Part shown: piece after piece, positions 34,739 through 44,457 of the stretch
Numbering within the stretch: the stretch's first letter is position 1
Layout: each line of letters begins with the position of its first letter
DNA from: Sphingopyxis sp. TUF1
GTDB taxonomy: Bacteria; Pseudomonadota; Alphaproteobacteria; Sphingomonadales; Sphingomonadaceae
Reading direction: 5' to 3'
Length of the DNA stretch: 64,000 nucleotides
Assembly (NCBI RefSeq): GCF_036687315.1
Contig: NZ_CP144683.1
Coordinates: 930,001-994,000, forward strand
Made by a program: the position numbers and the translations under genes
Notes under the pieces: model-generated
The model's input: only the letters and a program-made list of their open reading frames with translations
What the model was told of the DNA's origin: nothing
Databases searched by the model: none

Positions 34739-35128
34739 ATGGCATCGACTTACGGACCGCGCCTCTGGCGCCGCGCGACTGCAAGCGTTCCACCGGCACG
34801 CAGCCTCGGTCGCCGAATGACCTGGCACGCCGCCGCCGCTCTCCTCGCTTTCGCTGCAATTCAGATATGGCTCGTGACGAGTGCGGTCGCCGCGGGGGCA
34901 CCCTCGGCCTTCATCGTCGTCGCGCTGGTCATGCTGCTTGCCCTTGCGGTTCCGGTCGCGCGCTCGACCGAACGCCGCTGGTATCATCTCAGCCGTCAGG
35001 CGCTCGCAAGCTGGGGGCTCCATGCCCGGTTCCGCCGCGACGTCCGCCGCCTGTGGATCGCCGCGCTGACCCTGCCCTTCCTGTGGATCAGCGGTGCGAT
35101 GGCTGCGGTCGCCGCGGTCGCGGGCTGA
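34739..35128 (+). CDS. small membrane protein of unknown function
   Basis: 129 residues. An Arg-rich N-terminus is followed by two hydrophobic segments (WHAAAALLAFAAIQIWL and SAFIVVALVMLLALAVPVA), a charged stretch and a third segment near the end. A GGGGAGG ribosome site precedes the ATG. No family recognised. The 215 bp upstream holds AT-rich DNA with a possible TTGACT -35 element but nothing firm. Confidence 0.55.
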   Translation: MASTYGPRLWRRATASVPPARSLGRRMTWHAAAALLAFAAIQIWLVTSAVAAGAPSAFIVVALVMLLALAVPVARSTERRWYHLSRQALASWGLHARFRRDVRRLWIAALTLPFLWISGAMAAVAAVAG

Positions 35129-35223
35129 ATTCACGCGCGTCTTCGCCGTTGCGGACGCGATCCGCACGATGCTGGCTAAAGACTTTTTTTGACCCCCGCG
35201 CGCGCGCCGTATAGAGCGCGGCC

Positions 35224-36567
35224 ATGCTCTCCGTTTCCGAAGCCCTCGACCGCGCACAAATGCTGTGCGTCGCCGCGACCAAGGCGGGCGCCGACGCCGC
35301 CGACGCGCTCTATTATTGCAACGCCGCGACGTCGGTGACGATGCGCCTCGGCGCGCTTGAGGATGTCGAGCGGTCGGAGGGGCAGGATATTTCGCTGCGC
35401 GTCTTCGTCGGGCAGCGCAGCGCGAGCGTTTCGACCGCCGACATGGACGCGGGCGAACTCGCCAAGCTGGTCGAACGCTGCGTCGCGATGGCGTGCGAAG
35501 CGCCCGAGGATCCCTATGCGGGCCTCGCACCTGAGGATTTGCTGTTCAAGGGGGCGGTGCCCGACCTCGACCTCGACGATCAGAGCGAGGCCGACCCCGC
35601 GGCGCTGCGCGAAGCTGCGCTCGCCGTCGAGGACGCCGCGCGCGCCGTCGCGGGCGTGACGAACAGCGAAGGCGGCAGCGCGAGCCACAGCCGCACGCGC
35701 TTTGCCCTCGCAACCAGCCACGGCTTTGCCGGCGGCTATGGATCGAGCGGCCACAGCCTGTCGGCAAGCGTGATCGCGGGCGAAGGCGCGGCGATGCAGC
35801 GCGACTATGCGTGGCACAGCGCCCACCACCTGACCGACCTCGAAAGCACCGCCGCCATCGGTGCGCGCGCGGGGGCGCGCGCCGTCGCGCGGCTGAACCC
35901 CGGCAAGGCGCCGAACGGCAAGCTGCCCGTATTCCTCGATCCGCGCGTCAGTGGCGGGATCGTCGGTCATCTGCTCGCCGCAATCGCCGGACCCGCGATC
36001 GCGCGCGGGACGAGCTTCCTGCTCGGCAAGGAGGATCGGGCACTGTTCGACAGCAGCATTATCGTGCGCGACGAACCGCACCGCTTGCGCGGCCTGCGCA
36101 GCCGCGCTTTCGATGGCGAAGGACTGCCGACCGCGGCGCGCGACATCGTTGCGGGCGGGCGGATCACCGGCTGGCTGCTCGACACTGCCTCGGCACGCCA
36201 GCTTGGCCTGACGCCGACCGGCCACGCGAGCCGCGGCGGCGGCGCATCGGGCGTCGCGGCGAGCAACTTGCATCTCGCTGCCGGAACGCAGAGCCCGGCC
36301 GAGCTGATGGCCGGTGTCGCCGAGGGTATTTATGTCACCGAGCTGATCGGCCACGGCGTCAACCCCGTGACGGGCGACTACAGCCGCGGCGCGTCCGGCT
36401 TCCTGATCCGCGACGGCGCGATTGCCGAGCCGATCGCCGAATTCACGGTGGCGGGCAATCTGATCGACATGTTCGCCGCGCTGATTCCGGCAAACGACCT
36501 CCAGTTCCGCCATGCCACCAATGCCCCGACGCTGCGCATCGACGGCATGACCGTCGCGTCGAGCTGA
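35224..36567 (+). CDS. TldD/PmbA family metalloprotease (TldE-like)
   Basis: 447 residues, the PmbA/TldE half of the TldD/E protease that processes peptides and antitoxins in enterobacteria. The N-terminal domain (SVSEALDRAQML) and the C-terminal TldD/E domain (GHASRGGGASGVAASNL, ELIGHGVNPVTGDYSRGASG) are intact. No TldD partner is in the window. An IMPase-like gene starts 6 bp after its stop. Confidence 0.92.
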   Translation: MLSVSEALDRAQMLCVAATKAGADAADALYYCNAATSVTMRLGALEDVERSEGQDISLRVFVGQRSASVSTADMDAGELAKLVERCVAMACEAPEDPYAGLAPEDLLFKGAVPDLDLDDQSEADPAALREAALAVEDAARAVAGVTNSEGGSASHSRTRFALATSHGFAGGYGSSGHSLSASVIAGEGAAMQRDYAWHSAHHLTDLESTAAIGARAGARAVARLNPGKAPNGKLPVFLDPRVSGGIVGHLLAAIAGPAIARGTSFLLGKEDRALFDSSIIVRDEPHRLRGLRSRAFDGEGLPTAARDIVAGGRITGWLLDTASARQLGLTPTGHASRGGGASGVAASNLHLAAGTQSPAELMAGVAEGIYVTELIGHGVNPVTGDYSRGASGFLIRDGAIAEPIAEFTVAGNLIDMFAALIPANDLQFRHATNAPTLRIDGMTVASS

Positions 36568-36573
36568 AGCCCG

Positions 36574-37365
36574 ATGCCTGGCCGCAATCTCGAAGCCGTG
36601 ATCGCCGCGACCCGCGAGGTCGGCGACATGGCGATGGCGCGCTGGCGCGGCGAAGGGCGGCCGGTCGATGTCTGGCACAAATCGCACGACAATCCGGTGT
36701 GCGATGTCGACCTCGCGGTCGACGCACGGCTGAAGGCGGTGCTGGGGGCGATGGTGCCCGAAGCGGGCTGGCTTTCCGAAGAGACAGCCGATAATGAAGA
36801 CCGGCTGGCGTGCCGCGCCATGTGGTGCGTCGATCCCATCGACGGGACGCGCGATTTCATCCGCGGCCGCCCCGGCTGGTGCGTGTCGGTCGCGCTGATC
36901 GTCGATGGCCAGCCCGAACTCGGCGTGCTTTATGCCCCCGCGCTCGACGAATTGTGGGTCGCGCAAAAGGGCAAGGGGGCGACGCTCAACGGCGACGCAC
37001 TGCGCGCCAGCCGCCGCATGATCTTCGACGGCGCGCGCGTGCCTGCCGACAGCCTGCCCAAAATCGACCGCGACCTCATCATGGTGACCAAGCCGAACAG
37101 CATCGCGCTGCGCATGGCGCTCGTCGCCGACGACCGCGCCGACCTCGTCGCGACGCTGCGCTGGGGCTTCGAATGGGACGTCGCCGCCGCCGCCTTGATC
37201 GCGAGCGAAGCAGGCGCGACCGTGAGCGATGCCTTTGGCGAGCGGCTCGTCTTCAACACCCCGCGCGCGCAGGCCTTCGGCGTCATCGCCTGTGCGCCGG
37301 GCATCCACCGCGCGGTCGTCGGCCGTCTGGCCGGGCGGGCAGAGGAATTGACGGCGCCGCGGTGA
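36574..37365 (+). CDS. inositol monophosphatase family phosphatase (CysQ-like)
   Basis: 263 residues. The metal-binding set is complete: WLSEETADN (Glu pair), WCVDPIDGTRDF, and the C-terminal WEWDVAA-like FEWDVAAAALIASEAG. Family members cleave inositol-1-phosphate or 3'-phosphoadenosine 5'-phosphate; which one cannot be decided here. It probably shares a transcript with the TldE-like gene. Confidence 0.9.
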   Translation: MPGRNLEAVIAATREVGDMAMARWRGEGRPVDVWHKSHDNPVCDVDLAVDARLKAVLGAMVPEAGWLSEETADNEDRLACRAMWCVDPIDGTRDFIRGRPGWCVSVALIVDGQPELGVLYAPALDELWVAQKGKGATLNGDALRASRRMIFDGARVPADSLPKIDRDLIMVTKPNSIALRMALVADDRADLVATLRWGFEWDVAAAALIASEAGATVSDAFGERLVFNTPRAQAFGVIACAPGIHRAVVGRLAGRAEELTAPR

Positions 37366-37396
37366 GGGCGGTTTTGGAGTGGTTAGCGGGCATACT

Positions 37397-37531
37397 ATCC
37401 TCCCTGTGGCCGCAGGCCATGGGGAGGGGGACCGCCGCGAAGCGGTGGTGGAGGGGCTGAAACGTCGGCGCCAAAGCCCCTCCGTCAGCGCTTCGCGCTG
37501 CCACCTCCCCATGGCTTCGCCACAGGGAGGA
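37397..37531 (+). repeat. long extragenic palindrome, family 1, copy 3
   Basis: About 135 bp, from ATCCTCCCTGTGG to CCACAGGGAGG, same orientation as copies 1 and 2. It follows the IMPase-like gene. Confidence 0.9.
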
Positions 37532-37972
37532 GCTTTTTGGCCGCAATTGGTCGCTTCCAGCCATCTGGCATCCCGGCACGCGTATCCGCCGAAGAGAAGA
37601 ATATGCACTTTCCTATTCGGTCGAAGGCTGGCATCTCCGCTCATGGACCGTGCCCGAACCGTCTAAAAGCGACAAAGGAGACAGTCTGGACGCGACCATG
37701 CGTATCTTTTGTCTCTTTAAGGCGGGCGCGGCGATCTCCGGCTGGGCAATGTCGGCGAGGCAGCATCTGTGGCGCTCAGGCGCGTCGCCGCAAATGACAG
37801 CGCTTCGCTTGACTTTCCGGGCGACTCAGCCTAGTTGCGCAGCCATTCCGACAGCATGACCGGACGGCGAAGCGCAACGGCGCGTTCGTGGTCCGTTTTT
37901 TGCGTTGGAAAACAGACGCTTTGAGATGGGGACGTTTGCCAGCGCGCCCTGTGGAGCAGGAGAAAGAATCAC
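37532..37972 (+). other. 440-bp non-coding stretch upstream of rpsM
   Basis: No convincing gene is seen: open frames are short, lack ribosome sites and do not resemble known proteins. It should contain the promoter and leader of the rpsM operon. A possible ribosome site AGCAGGAGAAAG precedes the rpsM ATG. Confidence 0.5.
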
Positions 37973-38341
37973 ATGGCACGTATCGCGGGCGTCAACCTGC
38001 CCACCAACAAGCGCGTGATCATCGCGCTCACCTATATCCACGGGATCGGCCGCAAGACCGCCGTCGACATCGCCGACAAGCTGGGCATCGACCACCAGCG
38101 CCGCGTTCAGGACCTTTCGGACGCCGAAGTCCTGCAGATCCGCGAGACGATCGACGCCGACCTGACGGTCGAGGGCGACCTTCGCCGCAACACGGCGATG
38201 AACATCAAGCGCCTGATGGACCTCGCCTGCTATCGCGGCCTGCGCCATCGCAAGGGCCTGCCGGTTCGCGGCCAGCGCACGCACACCAATGCGCGCACCC
38301 GCAAGGGCAAGGCCAAGCCGATCGCCGGCAAGAAGAAGTAA
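37973..38341 (+). CDS. rpsM: 30S ribosomal protein S13
   Basis: 122 residues, usual length. Typical N-terminus [14 protein letters not shown] and basic end ([17 protein letters not shown]). First gene of the S13-S11-alpha-L17 cluster. Confidence 0.98.
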   Translation: MARIAGVNLPTNKRVIIALTYIHGIGRKTAVDIADKLGIDHQRRVQDLSDAEVLQIRETIDADLTVEGDLRRNTAMNIKRLMDLACYRGLRHRKGLPVRGQRTHTNARTRKGKAKPIAGKKK

Positions 38342-38417
38342 GTCGGTTTTCCCGCGCCGGTGGCCGCCCTTATGGCTGCGCCCTGGCTGCACTACGGATT
38401 TAGGTTAGGATTTCATC

Positions 38418-38807
38418 ATGGCTCGTGAACCACAGCGCCTTCGTCGGCGCGAACGCAAGAATATCTCGTCGGGTGTGGCCCACGTCAACGCGACCTTCAA
38501 CAACACGATGATCACCATCACCGACGCCCAGGGCAATGCCATTGCCTGGTCGAGCGCCGGCATGATGGGCTTCAAGGGCAGCCGCAAGTCGACCCCCTAT
38601 GCGGCGCAGGTCTGCGCCGAAGACGCGGGCAAGAAGGCCGCCGAACACGGCGTCCGCACGCTGGAAGTCGAAGTCAAGGGCCCCGGCGCGGGCCGTGAAT
38701 CGGCGCTGCGCGCGCTGCAGGCCGTCGGTTTCCACATCACGTCGATCCGCGACGTGACGCCGATCCCGCACAACGGCGTCCGCCCGGCCAAGCGCCGCCG
38801 CGTCTGA
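38418..38807 (+). CDS. rpsK: 30S ribosomal protein S11
   Basis: 129 residues. [19 protein letters not shown] and the C-terminal [16 protein letters not shown] are diagnostic. 76 bp after rpsM. Confidence 0.98.
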   Translation: MAREPQRLRRRERKNISSGVAHVNATFNNTMITITDAQGNAIAWSSAGMMGFKGSRKSTPYAAQVCAEDAGKKAAEHGVRTLEVEVKGPGAGRESALRALQAVGFHITSIRDVTPIPHNGVRPAKRRRV

Positions 38808-38911
38808 CGTCTTTCCGGGCGCGCCCCAACACCGGGGCGCCGCCCGCACCATATCCTCGCTGGACCGATGGCCGACCCCCCATCCGTCCCGCCCAAAGCA
38901 AAGGGAAATCC

Positions 38912-39970
38912 ATGACTGTCAATATCCGGAACTGGCAGGAATTGAAGAAGCCCAGCAACCTGGAAATCAAGGCCGGCGGCGACGGCAAGCGCAAGGCGAC
39001 CTTCGTCGCCGAACCGCTCGAGCGCGGTTTCGGCCTGACGCTGGGCAACGCGCTGCGCCGCGTGCTGCTCTCGTCGCTCCAGGGTGCGGCGATCACGTCG
39101 ATCAAGATCGAAAATGTGCTGCATGAGTTCAGCAGCCTTGCGGGCGTGCGCGAAGATGTCACCGACATCGTCCTCAACGTCAAGCAGATCGCGCTCAAGA
39201 TGGAAGGCGAAGGTCCGAAGCGGCTCCAGCTTTCGGCGACCGGCCCCGCGACCGTCAAGGCCGGCGACATCATGGTGTCGGGCGACATCAAGGTGATGAA
39301 CCCGAACCATGTCATCTGCCACCTCGACGACGGTGCGACGCTGAACATGGAACTCGTCGCCGACACCGGCAAGGGTTATGTCCCCGCGACCGCCAACCGT
39401 CCGGCCGATGCGCCCATCGGCCTGATCCCGGTCGACTCGCTCTATTCGCCCGTGCGTCAGGTCGCCTACAAGGTCGACAATGCCCGCATCGGGCAGGAAC
39501 TGGACTATGACAAGCTGAACCTGACCGTCGAAACCGACGGCACGGTCACCCCGGAAGACGCCGTCGCTTACGCCGCGCGCATCCTCCAGGACCAGCTCCA
39601 GGTCTTTGTCCACTTCGAAGAAGCGATGAACGACGGCGGCCTGATCGGCATGGCAGCGCCCTCGACGACCGCCGACGAATCGGACGTCAACCAGCTCAAC
39701 CGCTTCCTCCTGAAGAAGGTCGATGAGCTCGAACTGTCCGTCCGTTCGGCCAACTGCCTGAAGAACGACAATATCATCTATATCGGTGACCTCGTTCAGA
39801 AGACCGAAGCCGAAATGCTCCGCACGCCGAACTTCGGCCGCAAGTCCCTGAACGAAATTAAGGAAGTACTGTCGTCGATGGGTCTGCGCCTCGGCATGGA
39901 CATCCCCGGCTGGCCGCCCGAGAATATCGAGGAAATGGCCAAGAAGCTCGAACAAGAGCTGCTGGGTTAA
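38912..39970 (+). CDS. rpoA: RNA polymerase subunit alpha
   Basis: 352 residues. The N-terminal dimerisation domain has [20 protein letters not shown], and the C-terminal domain (about 265-335) has [20 protein letters not shown]. Followed by a palindromic repeat before rplQ. Confidence 0.98.
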   Translation: MTVNIRNWQELKKPSNLEIKAGGDGKRKATFVAEPLERGFGLTLGNALRRVLLSSLQGAAITSIKIENVLHEFSSLAGVREDVTDIVLNVKQIALKMEGEGPKRLQLSATGPATVKAGDIMVSGDIKVMNPNHVICHLDDGATLNMELVADTGKGYVPATANRPADAPIGLIPVDSLYSPVRQVAYKVDNARIGQELDYDKLNLTVETDGTVTPEDAVAYAARILQDQLQVFVHFEEAMNDGGLIGMAAPSTTADESDVNQLNRFLLKKVDELELSVRSANCLKNDNIIYIGDLVQKTEAEMLRTPNFGRKSLNEIKEVLSSMGLRLGMDIPGWPPENIEEMAKKLEQELLG

Positions 39971-39975
39971 GGCAC

Positions 39976-40052
39976 GTCGTCCCCGCGAAGGCGGGGGCCG
40001 CCTGCTTGCCTTGCGCTATGCCTCCAGCGGCCCCCGCGTTCGCGGGGGCGAC
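39976..40052. repeat. extragenic palindrome, family 2, copy 3, between rpoA and rplQ
   Basis: GTCGTCCCCGCGAAGGCGGG and its near-complement on the right, five bases after the rpoA stop. It lies inside what is normally one transcript, so the RNA would carry a strong hairpin 81 bases before rplQ. Confidence 0.88.
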
Positions 40053-40133
40053 GGGGCAGGGAATGGGTCGGCCCGCAATCGACCTGGCTTGGGGTACCTC
40101 ACACGGCCCCTCTGACAAACGAAGGAAGAAATC

Positions 40134-40553
40134 ATGCGTCATAAATCGGGTGGCCGGAAGCTGCAGCGCACGAGCGCGCACCGCACGGCGATGTTCCGCA
40201 ACATGTCGGCCTCGCTCATCAAGCATGAGCAGATCACGACGACCGTCGCCAAGGCGAAGGAACTGCGTCCCTACGTCGAAAAGCTCGTCACGCTGGCGAA
40301 GCGCGGAGGCCTTGCCAACCGCCGCCTCGCGATGAGCCGCCTGATGGACGACGCCCAGCTCACCAAGCTGTTCGACGTGCTCGCCGACCGCTACAAGGAC
40401 CGCAACGGCGGCTATACGCGCGTCATCAAGGCCGGCATCCGCGCATCGGACGCCGCGCCGATCGCGATCATCGAATTCGTCGATCGCGACGTCGATGCCA
40501 AGGGCCAGGATTCGGGCCCCGTCATGACCGACGAGGAACTGGAAGACGCGTAA
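40134..40553 (+). CDS. rplQ: 50S ribosomal protein L17
   Basis: 139 residues. [20 protein letters not shown] and [13 protein letters not shown] are characteristic. AAGGAAG precedes the ATG. Ends the ribosomal cluster, followed by an intrinsic terminator. Confidence 0.98.
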   Translation: MRHKSGGRKLQRTSAHRTAMFRNMSASLIKHEQITTTVAKAKELRPYVEKLVTLAKRGGLANRRLAMSRLMDDAQLTKLFDVLADRYKDRNGGYTRVIKAGIRASDAAPIAIIEFVDRDVDAKGQDSGPVMTDEELEDA

Positions 40554-40577
40554 GCCGCGCTTCCGGAATACAGGAAC

Positions 40578-40614
40578 AAGGGCGGCGTCCAATGGGACGG
40601 CCGCCCTTTTTCTT
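40578..40614 (+). terminator. intrinsic terminator after rplQ
   Basis: Stem AAGGGCGGC / GCCGCCCTT with a loop of about 13 bases, followed by TTTTTC. Confidence 0.85.
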
Positions 40615-40653
40615 TGGTGCAGCCGGCGGCTTTGGGGTGGTGAGCGGACCTTA

Positions 40654-40792
40654 AATCCTCCCTGTGGCGCAGCCATGGGGAGGTGGCAGCGCGAAGCGCT
40701 GACGGAGGGGCTTTAGCGCAACCGTTGCCGCCCCTCCACCACGCCCTTCGGGCGCGGTCCCCCTCCCCACCGCTTCGCGGCAGGGAGGATTT
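40654..40792 (-). repeat. long extragenic palindrome, family 1, copy 4 (inverted orientation)
   Basis: About 139 bp bounded by AATCCTCCC and GGGAGGATT. The inner block order (GGGGAGGTGGCAGCG first, GGTCCCCCTCCCC last) is the reverse of copies 1-3. It lies between the rplQ and ctrA terminators. Confidence 0.9.
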
Positions 40793-40830
40793 TATGTGCG
40801 AAATCGGTCGTTACCGGACTGCCACCGCGC

Positions 40831-40870
40831 CCAAAAAAAGGAAAACCGGCGCGGATTGCTCCGCGCCGGC
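40831..40870 (-). terminator. intrinsic terminator after ctrA
   Basis: Read on the minus strand, GCCGGCGCGGA pairs with TCCGCGCCGGT around a 4-base loop and is followed by a run of T broken by CC. Confidence 0.82.
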
Positions 40871-40907
40871 TTCCCTCGGTTAACTTATGTGTGCGATGCG
40901 CGGCGCG

Positions 40908-41615
40908 TCAAGCGACGCGGCGCACCTCATTGCCTTCGTCGTCGATGTCACGAAGGACATAACCGCGGCCCCAGACCGTTTCGATATAATTTTCGCCACC
41001 GCAGGCGAGCGCAAGCTTCTTGCGGAGCTTGCAGATGAAAACGTCGATGATCTTCAATTCGGGTTCGTCCATCCCGCCATAAAGGTGGTTCAGGAACATT
41101 TCCTTGGTGAGCGTCGTGCCCTTGCGCAGGCTCAACAGCTCGAGCATCTGATATTCCTTGCCGGTCAGATGCACGCGGATGCTGTCGACCTCGACCGTCT
41201 TGGTGTCGAGATTGACCGCAAGCTTGCCCGTCTTGATGACGCTCTGGCTGTGCCCCTTCGACCGGCGGACAACCGCATGGATGCGAGCGACCAGCTCGTC
41301 GCGGTGGAACGGCTTGGTGACATAATCGTCGGCGCCGAAGCCGAACGAGCGCACCTTGCTGTCCATTTCCGAAATGCCCGACAGGATCAGCACCGGCGTC
41401 TGCACCTTGGCGGTGCGCAGCTTTTTCAGCACGTCATAACCGTGCATGTCGGGCAGGTTCAGGTCGAGCAGAATGATGTCGTAATCATAGAGCTTGCCCA
41501 GATCGAGGCCCTCTTCGCCCAGATCGGTCGTATAGACGTTGAAGCCTTCGGTCGTGAGCATCGTGTCGATCGCTTTCGCGGTCGTCGGCTCGTCCTCGAT
41601 CAGCAGTACGCGCAT
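40908..41615 (-). CDS. ctrA: cell-cycle response regulator CtrA
   Basis: 235-residue OmpR-type response regulator. The receiver has Asp51 in [10 protein letters not shown] and the conserved Lys in VTKPF. The C-terminal winged helix includes [20 protein letters not shown] (DNA recognition helix follows, [15 protein letters not shown]). This is the CtrA sequence type that controls cell cycle, motility or development in alphaproteobacteria. The ATG at 41615 gives the standard start [10 protein letters not shown]; the open frame runs 38 codons further. A TTAA-N7-TTAA box lies 128 bp upstream. Confidence 0.97.
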   Translation of the reverse strand: MRVLLIEDEPTTAKAIDTMLTTEGFNVYTTDLGEEGLDLGKLYDYDIILLDLNLPDMHGYDVLKKLRTAKVQTPVLILSGISEMDSKVRSFGFGADDYVTKPFHRDELVARIHAVVRRSKGHSQSVIKTGKLAVNLDTKTVEVDSIRVHLTGKEYQMLELLSLRKGTTLTKEMFLNHLYGGMDEPELKIIDVFICKLRKKLALACGGENYIETVWGRGYVLRDIDDEGNEVRRVA

Positions 41616-41742
41616 TGGGCACCCCTTGACTGTTTCCACGATGATCCCGCGAACCGATCGCATGACCATCAAGGATGTCACCGACCAACCCCCGTTGCAG
41701 GACTGCCGGAACATTAACCATGAAAGCAATGAAGGGAAAAGG

Positions 41743-41757
41743 TTAATTTTGATTTAA
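41743..41757. promoter_or_regulatory. CtrA box upstream of ctrA
   Basis: TTAA-TTTTGAT-TTAA matches the CtrA consensus TTAA-N7-TTAA exactly. It is about 128 bp upstream of the ctrA start and suggests autoregulation, as known in Caulobacter. Confidence 0.75.
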
Positions 41758-41810
41758 CCCGCAGGAATCCACGAGTCGCGCCTTATTTGCAACAGTCGCC
41801 CGCCGCGCTT

Positions 41811-42749
41811 TCACTCCTTGTGGAGCGTCGCATAGTGCTCGTTGGCACCGCTGCACGACAGTTTGAGCGTATCGACGAGATGGTCCGAAAAGGCGCGAAC
41901 GCGCGCCGGACGCAGCCGCGAGGGCGGCGAAAGAAGGTGCAGGTGCGATTGCGGCAGCGACCATTCGGTCAGGATGGGCACCACCGTTCCAGCGGCAAGT
42001 TCGTCGGCCGCGATGAAATCGGGCAGCACCGCAATACCGCCGCCCGCGACGATCATCGGCACCATCACATCGCCATTGTTCGTAAACAGCGGGCCTGTCG
42101 GGAGCACGGTCGCCTCTTCTCCCTTGCGCGAGAAATGGAGCGGCATCGCGCGCTGGCGGTGACCATAACCGATGAGACGATGGCGCGCGAGGTCGAGCGG
42201 ATGCCGGGGCGTGCCATGTTTCTCCAGATAGGCGGGGCTGGCAATCACCGACGCCGCGACGGGCGTGATGGTGCGGGCGAGCAGGCTGGAATCGGCGAGC
42301 GGCGCGATGCGCAGCGTAAGATCGATGCCCTCGGCAATCGGATCGTTGCGCGCGTCGCTGAGCAGCAGGTCGATCTCGACCGCGGGGTGGCGATCGAGAA
42401 AGGCCGCGAGTACAGGGCCCAGCACCTTGATCCCGAAACTCATCGGCGCCGCAAGACGGATCGGGCCGGCAAGGTCGTTCCGGTCGCCCCGCGCTGCCTC
42501 GGTCGCCGCGGTCGCCGCCGCGACCATCGCGCGCGCATCCTCGAGCAATCCCGCACCCACGGTCGACACTGCGACGACGCGCGAGCTGCGGTGGAGCAAG
42601 GTGATGCCGAGCGCAGTTTCGAGCCGCGTCACGGCCTTCGACACGCTCGCTTTCGAAAGGCCGAGCGCGGCAGCGGCGGCGGTGAAGCTGCCGCCGTCGG
42701 CGACGGCGACGAAGCAGGCCCAGCCTTCATAATCGGGAAGCGCCAACAA
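41811..42749 (-). CDS. LysR family transcriptional regulator
   Basis: 312 residues. The helix-turn-helix is at about 10-65 (FVAVADGGSFTAAAAALGLS, then KASVSKAVTRLE), followed by a type 2 periplasmic-binding effector domain. It is divergent from the pirin and azoreductase genes, which are its likely targets; the 240-bp shared region holds an inverted and a direct repeat. Confidence 0.93.
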   Translation of the reverse strand: MLALPDYEGWACFVAVADGGSFTAAAAALGLSKASVSKAVTRLETALGITLLHRSSRVVAVSTVGAGLLEDARAMVAAATAATEAARGDRNDLAGPIRLAAPMSFGIKVLGPVLAAFLDRHPAVEIDLLLSDARNDPIAEGIDLTLRIAPLADSSLLARTITPVAASVIASPAYLEKHGTPRHPLDLARHRLIGYGHRQRAMPLHFSRKGEEATVLPTGPLFTNNGDVMVPMIVAGGGIAVLPDFIAADELAAGTVVPILTEWSLPQSHLHLLSPPSRLRPARVRAFSDHLVDTLKLSCSGANEHYATLHKE

Positions 42750-42770
42750 CTATCTCCTACCCACTTGTTC

Positions 42771-42863
42771 GTCATTGCGAGGAGCCCCGAACGCGGCAAT
42801 CTCCAGCTTTCGTCCATGCGCTAGGCCGATGGCAGGAGATTGCTTCGCTTCGCTCGCAATGAC
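42771..42863. repeat. extragenic palindrome, family 6
   Basis: GTCATTGCGAGGAGC at the left is mirrored by GCTTCGCTCGCAATGAC at the right. Single copy in the window, in the LysR-pirin divergent region. Confidence 0.8.
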
Positions 42864-42869
42864 TACAAT

Positions 42870-42911
42870 ATGGAAACGATGGTTTTCCATCTATGCTATT
42901 TTAGAAACGAT
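42870..42911. promoter_or_regulatory. candidate LysR binding region upstream of pirin
   Basis: ATGGAAA and TTTCCAT form a 7-bp inverted repeat around a 7-base centre (42870-42890). GAAACGAT occurs directly repeated at 42873 and 42904, 31 bp apart. Both lie between the divergent LysR and pirin genes. Confidence 0.45.
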
Positions 42912-42989
42912 CCCAATTCCTATTTTGTCCTCAACAGATGAACGCCGCCGGGCACCCCGGCCCAGCGGCGCCAGAGAAAGGACAAGGCC

Positions 42990-43688
42990 ATGATCGACAT
43001 TCGCAAATTCGACACGCTGGGCCACGCCAACCATGTCTGGCTCGACGCCCGCCATCATTTTTCCTTCGCGAACTATCACGATCCCGACCGCATGGGCTGG
43101 GGCGCGCTGCGCGTGTGGAACGACGACCGGATCGCAGGGCAATCGGGTTTCCCCCCGCACCCGCACCGCGACATGGAAATCATCACCTATGTCCGCACAG
43201 GCGCGATCAGCCACCGCGATTCGATGGGCAACGCCGGCCGCACCGCCGCGGGCGATGTTCAGGTGATGAGCGCCGGGACCGGCGTGACGCACAGCGAGTT
43301 CAACCTTGAGGATGAGGAAACGACGCTGTTCCAGATCTGGATCATCCCCGATCAGGCGGGCGGCAATCCCGGATGGGGGGCACGGCAGTTCCCCAAGGCC
43401 GATCGGTCGGGCCAGTTCGTGACGCTGGCAAGCGGGATCGAAGGCGACACCGACGCGCTGCCGATTCGCGCCAATGCCCGCGTTGCCGCGGCGACGGTGA
43501 ACGCCGGTGAGAGCGTCTCTTATGACCTCGAAGCCGGACGCCACGCCTATCTGGTCGCTGCCAAGGGCCGCATCCGCGTCAACGGCCACGACGCCGACCC
43601 CCGCGACGGCATTGCGCTGCGCGATGTCGGCACGATCGAGGTCGAGGCGATCGACGACGCCGAACTCGTCCTCGTCGACAGCCTGTAA
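42990..43688 (+). CDS. pirin family protein
   Basis: 232-residue bicupin, the short YhaK-like form. The metal site has HPHRDMEI and a later GTGVTHSEFN. Some pirins show quercetinase activity or act in redox control. An AGAAAGGA ribosome site precedes the ATG. The azoreductase gene follows 103 bp downstream. Confidence 0.93.
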   Translation: MIDIRKFDTLGHANHVWLDARHHFSFANYHDPDRMGWGALRVWNDDRIAGQSGFPPHPHRDMEIITYVRTGAISHRDSMGNAGRTAAGDVQVMSAGTGVTHSEFNLEDEETTLFQIWIIPDQAGGNPGWGARQFPKADRSGQFVTLASGIEGDTDALPIRANARVAAATVNAGESVSYDLEAGRHAYLVAAKGRIRVNGHDADPRDGIALRDVGTIEVEAIDDAELVLVDSL

Positions 43689-43791
43689 CGAAGCCCCGGG
43701 CCGCCGACGTCCCTCCCTGACGGCGGCCCCCGGTGCCGCGAGCTCCCCCCGGCTCGCGGCACCCCCTCCCCGCTTGAATCCAAGGAGCCAT

Positions 43792-44391
43792 ATGATGTCC
43801 AATATCCTTCGTATCGATGCCAGCGCCCGCACCAGCGGATCGACCACCCGCCAGCTGACGGACCAGCTCGTCGCCCGCCTTGTCGAACAGGGCTATGACG
43901 CAGCGGTAACCATCCGCGACCTCGCGGCCACCCCGCCGCCGCTACTGACCGAAAACTGGGTCGGCGCCAATTTCACCGCCGATACCGAACGCAGCGACGA
44001 CCAGAAGGCGGTGCTGGCCAGCTCCGACGAGCTGATCGCCGAGCTGGAAACCGCCGACACGATCGTCATCGGCGTCCCCGTCTATAATTTCGCGATCCCG
44101 GCGGCGCTCAAGGCCTGGGTCGACCTGATCGCCCGCGCGCGGCGCACCTTCCGCTACACCGAAGCCGGTCCCGAAGGGCTGCTGAAAGGAAAGAAGGCTT
44201 ATCTGGTCGTCGCGTCGGGCGGCGTGCCCGTCGGCAGCGACTATGATTTTGCGACAGGTTATCTGCGCCACGTCCTTGGCTTTGTCGGCATCACCGATGT
44301 CACGGTCATCGCCGCCGACCAGCAGATGATGGATGGCGAAGCGGTCGCGCGCGCGACCTCGGTAATCGAGGCGCTGAAAGAAGCAGCCTGA
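43792..44391 (+). CDS. azoR: FMN-dependent NADH-azoreductase
   Basis: 199-residue flavodoxin-like quinone/azo reductase. FMN contacts: RIDASARTSGSTTRQL at the start, PVYNFAIPAALKAWVDLI in the middle and VVASGGVP later. Two ATGs are adjacent (43792, 43795) after a strong AAGGAG. With pirin and LysR it forms a unit typical of electrophile or quinone defence. Confidence 0.93.
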   Translation: MMSNILRIDASARTSGSTTRQLTDQLVARLVEQGYDAAVTIRDLAATPPPLLTENWVGANFTADTERSDDQKAVLASSDELIAELETADTIVIGVPVYNFAIPAALKAWVDLIARARRTFRYTEAGPEGLLKGKKAYLVVASGGVPVGSDYDFATGYLRHVLGFVGITDVTVIAADQQMMDGEAVARATSVIEALKEAA

Positions 44392-44405
44392 TCGACCGCA
44401 TGATG

Positions 44406-44436
44406 AAAAAGGGCGGCCGCGATGGCCGCCCTTTTT
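44406..44436. terminator. bidirectional intrinsic terminator
   Basis: AAAAAGGGCGGCC-GCGAT-GGCCGCCCTTTTT has a perfect stem with A and T runs on the two sides. It can end azoR on the plus strand and the small gene at 44458 on the minus strand. Confidence 0.85.
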
Positions 44437-44457
44437 GATTGCCGCGGTGCGGCGAGC

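Noticed and set aside
35176..37644. 822-codon minus-strand open frame
   Set aside because: It is opposite the TldE-like and IMPase-like genes and runs into a palindromic repeat; composition is that of a shadow frame.
37537..37797. 86-codon open frame upstream of rpsM
   Set aside because: It starts in the edge of a family 1 repeat, has no ribosome site and shows no recognisable sequence; likely non-coding leader DNA.
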